Below are positions 13,075 to 14,358 of a DNA stretch of 14,358 bases, piece after piece (the stretch's first letter is position 1; every line of letters begins with the position of its first letter). Origin of the DNA: Solirubrobacterales bacterium. GTDB lineage: Bacteria; Actinomycetota; Thermoleophilia; Solirubrobacterales; Solirubrobacteraceae. The notes below the pieces were generated by a model. That model saw only the letters and a list, made by a program, of their open reading frames with translations. It was not told the origin of the DNA and searched no databases. The stretch covers positions 1 through 14,358 of the forward strand of contig JAFMRN010000007.1 of the NCBI GenBank assembly GCA_017354065.1, in the 5' to 3' direction. The translations under genes were made by a program, and so were the position numbers.

Positions 13075-13815
13075 TCAGGCTCCCAGGTTGGTCTTGAAGA
13101 AACGCTCGATCCGCTCCCAGCCGTCTTGGGCTGCCTCGGCGCGATAGGCGGGACGGTCGGTGTTGAAGAACGCGTGCCCGGCTCCGTCGTAACGGTGGAA
13201 CTCGTAGGGCTTGTCGGCTTGTTTGAGCAGCTGCTCCAGGCGGTCGACCTGATCGGGCGCCGGGTACTTGTCGTCGTTGCCGAACAGGCCCAGCAGCGGG
13301 CACTTCAGGTTCGGCAGCTGATCCTCGATGTGGGGGCGGCCGAAATCGCCGGCGCCCTCCACGTGGGTGACAAAGGCGCCGTAGCAGTCGACGGCGGCTT
13401 GGAGGTCGACGTTGCAGGCGGCCAGGACCGACTGGCGCCCGCCTGAGCAGTAGCCGATCACACCGACCTTCTGGTTGGAGCTGCCCAGCGAGCGCAGATG
13501 CGCGGCGGCAGCGGCCACGTCGCCGATCAGGCGCTCGTCAGGCACGCCGCCCAGCTCGCGGGCCTTGGCGGCGGCGTCAGAAGGCTCGGCCCCCGGCGCC
13601 TCGCGGTGGTAGAGGTTGGGCATCAGCGCGTCATAACCAAGCTCCGCGAAGCGCCGCGTGATCTCCTTGGTTGCGCGGTCATAGCCGGGCATGTGGTGGA
13701 TCACCACGACCCCACCGCGTTTGGCCTCAGTTGCCGGGCGCGCGAGGTACGCCTCGATCTGATCACCGTTGTGACCGCTGATGCTGATCGTTTCCGCCGA
13801 GAGTGTGTCGCTCAT
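13075..13815 (-). CDS. Dienelactone hydrolase family protein
   Basis: Alpha/beta-hydrolase of 246 residues, cytoplasmic. The catalytic triad of the dienelactone hydrolase group is visible: C123 in GYCSGG, an Asp in FGNDDKYP (181-182) and H214 in GAGHAF. In characterised members this enzyme opens dienelactones in the chlorocatechol route, but no other gene of such a pathway is present, so the real substrate is unknown. The start is ATG at 13815 (MSDTLSAETI). A longer start, GTG at 13824, lies inside the -10 region and is rejected. A promoter with -35 CTGAGA (13851-13846), 17-base spacer and -10 GATAGT (13828-13823) precedes it by seven bases, so the message is probably leaderless. One base separates it from the DUF6295-like gene. 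Confidence 0.9.
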   Translation of the reverse strand: MSDTLSAETISISGHNGDQIEAYLARPATEAKRGGVVVIHHMPGYDRATKEITRRFAELGYDALMPNLYHREAPGAEPSDAAAKARELGGVPDERLIGDVAAAAAHLRSLGSSNQKVGVIGYCSGGRQSVLAACNVDLQAAVDCYGAFVTHVEGAGDFGRPHIEDQLPNLKCPLLGLFGNDDKYPAPDQVDRLEQLLKQADKPYEFHRYDGAGHAFFNTDRPAYRAEAAQDGWERIERFFKTNLGA

Positions 13816-13822
13816 GCGCTGC

Positions 13823-13851
13823 ACTATCCCACTCCGGCGCCGCGTTCTCAG
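13823..13851 (-). promoter_or_regulatory. Promoter of the dienelactone hydrolase operon
   Basis: -35 CTGAGA (13851-13846) and -10 GATAGT (13828-13823), each 4 of 6 to consensus, 17 bases apart. The -10 ends seven bases before the ATG at 13815. The -35 overlaps the stop codon of the upstream membrane-protein gene (13848-13850). No operator-like repeat seen. Confidence 0.45.
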
Positions 13852-14180
13852 CCGAGCCAGCGCGCGTCCGAGAACCGCCAGCAGGCCAGTGCGGTCAGCG
13901 CGGAGACCAGCAACACCGACGGCCAGGAGCCGATCAGCAGCCCCAGCACGTGTGAGAGCGCGAACGCGACCAGCGCCACGGCGGTCAAGCCGGCCGCCGT
14001 CCGGGCCCCGTCGCGCTCCAGCCAGAAGGCGATGCAGACCAGCCCGAACAGCGCCAGCACCACGCCGCCGAGCGGTCGCGAGCCCGTGGCCACGGCCACG
14101 CCGAAGCCCGCGATCAGACCCGTCGCGGACAGAGCCGAGGTCGGGGCGCGGCGGGCCAAAGATGTGATCGAAGGATTCAT
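13848..14180 (-). CDS. Small multi-pass membrane protein of unknown function
   Basis: 110 residues beginning MNPSITSLARRAPTS, with three or four hydrophobic helices (about 17-33, 36-56, 60-82, 83-102) joined by very short loops. I do not recognise the family. The start is ATG at 14180: a CATAAT -10-like box lies nine bases upstream and GGAG lies five bases upstream. If that -10 is used, the GGAG would be mostly outside the transcript, so which signal matters is unclear. A longer reading to 14318 would add 46 residues without any membrane-protein character and is not preferred. Its stop codon lies in the -35 of the dienelactone hydrolase promoter. It is divergent from the gene starting at 14305. 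Confidence 0.65.
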   Translation of the reverse strand: MNPSITSLARRAPTSALSATGLIAGFGVAVATGSRPLGGVVLALFGLVCIAFWLERDGARTAAGLTAVALVAFALSHVLGLLIGSWPSVLLVSALTALACWRFSDARWLG

Positions 14181-14289
14181 CGCAACTCCATTATGGGCGC
14201 AGCTGCAGGGGATTACGGTCCGTGTAAAGCGAGGATGAAGATCCGAAACCCTGCAAAGCGGCCCACGTTCTACCCACGAAACCCACCCC

Positions 14290-14294
14290 GGAGG
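14290..14294 (+). promoter_or_regulatory. Canonical ribosome binding site of the last gene
   Basis: GGAGG at 14290-14294, ten bases before the ATG at 14305. It stands out because most first genes in this window lack such a site. The ATG at 14311 would be 16 bases away, so the first ATG is preferred. Confidence 0.65.
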
Positions 14295-14304
14295 AACAAA
14301 AAGT

Positions 14305-14358
14305 ATGCGCATGCGCACCCTACGTATCTTCTTGGTCGCGTGCGCGCTGGCTGTAGCC
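14305..14358 (+). CDS. Start of a secreted protein gene, cut off by window edge
   Basis: Eighteen codons read MRMRTLRIFLVACALAVA: a positively charged start followed by a hydrophobic stretch, as in a signal peptide. The ribosome binding site GGAGG is well placed. Nothing beyond the signal can be seen, so the product cannot be named. Between this gene and the divergent membrane-protein start (14181-14304) I see no clear promoter or repeat. Confidence 0.6.
   Translation, partial: MRMRTLRIFLVACALAVA

Noticed and set aside
13498..14238. 246-codon plus-strand frame across the dienelactone hydrolase and membrane-protein genes
   Set aside because: Antisense to two supported genes and lacking any domain pattern.

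Overview
The window is high-GC bacterial DNA with GTG and TTG starts, many 1-4 base gene overlaps and lipoprotein signals. The gene set (HRDIKPAN-type Ser/Thr kinase, PASTA lipoprotein, FitAB-type toxin-antitoxin, ArsR-VOC pair, DUF6295-like protein beside a dienelactone hydrolase) fits an actinobacterium. A Thermoleophilia/Solirubrobacterales relative is my guess from general resemblance, not something the sequence proves. There are no tRNA or rRNA genes, CRISPR arrays, insertion sequences or phage genes that I can see.

Left part (1-7071): a metal-homeostasis block. A Fur-family regulator runs leftwards and overlaps a partial pabB by four bases. Divergently, a four-gene ABC importer (lipoprotein, ATPase, two different ABC-3 permeases) runs rightwards. 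It converges with, and overlaps by 25 bases, an NRAMP transporter (mntH), which is divergent from its likely DtxR/MntR-type regulator. Palindromes sit on the promoters in both divergent regions. The importer is conventionally 'ZnuABC'. However, its binding-protein ligands (H66, H126, E190, E270), the lack of a His-rich loop, the paired permeases and the absence of a Zur-type Cys in the regulator all leave manganese or mixed specificity open.

Middle part (7082-10079): small regulated stress/detoxification units. An SDR oxidoreductase faces a MerR regulator across only 24 bases, with a 19-base-spaced promoter typical of MerR control. After a gene-poor gap with relaxed base composition come an ArsR-VOC operon and a FitAB/VapBC-like toxin-antitoxin pair, all on the minus strand.

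Right part (10080-14358): a transmembrane Ser/Thr kinase has an NTF2-like extracellular domain and a KTQ-repeat linker. A PASTA-domain lipoprotein is divergent from it, so the PASTA module common in such kinases is on a separate protein. Then follow a mono-haem cytochrome c, a dienelactone-hydrolase/DUF6295-like operon ending in a strong hairpin, a small membrane protein, and the first 18 codons of a secreted protein with a canonical ribosome binding site.

A recurring feature is that the first gene of a transcription unit usually has a recognisable -10 box only 6-11 bases before its start codon and no Shine-Dalgarno sequence. This suggests leaderless or nearly leaderless mRNAs. It was used to correct several start sites, most clearly for the ArsR gene. 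I found no obviously new multi-gene system; the most interesting leads are the kinase/PASTA split with its KTQ repeats and the two-metal regulatory block.
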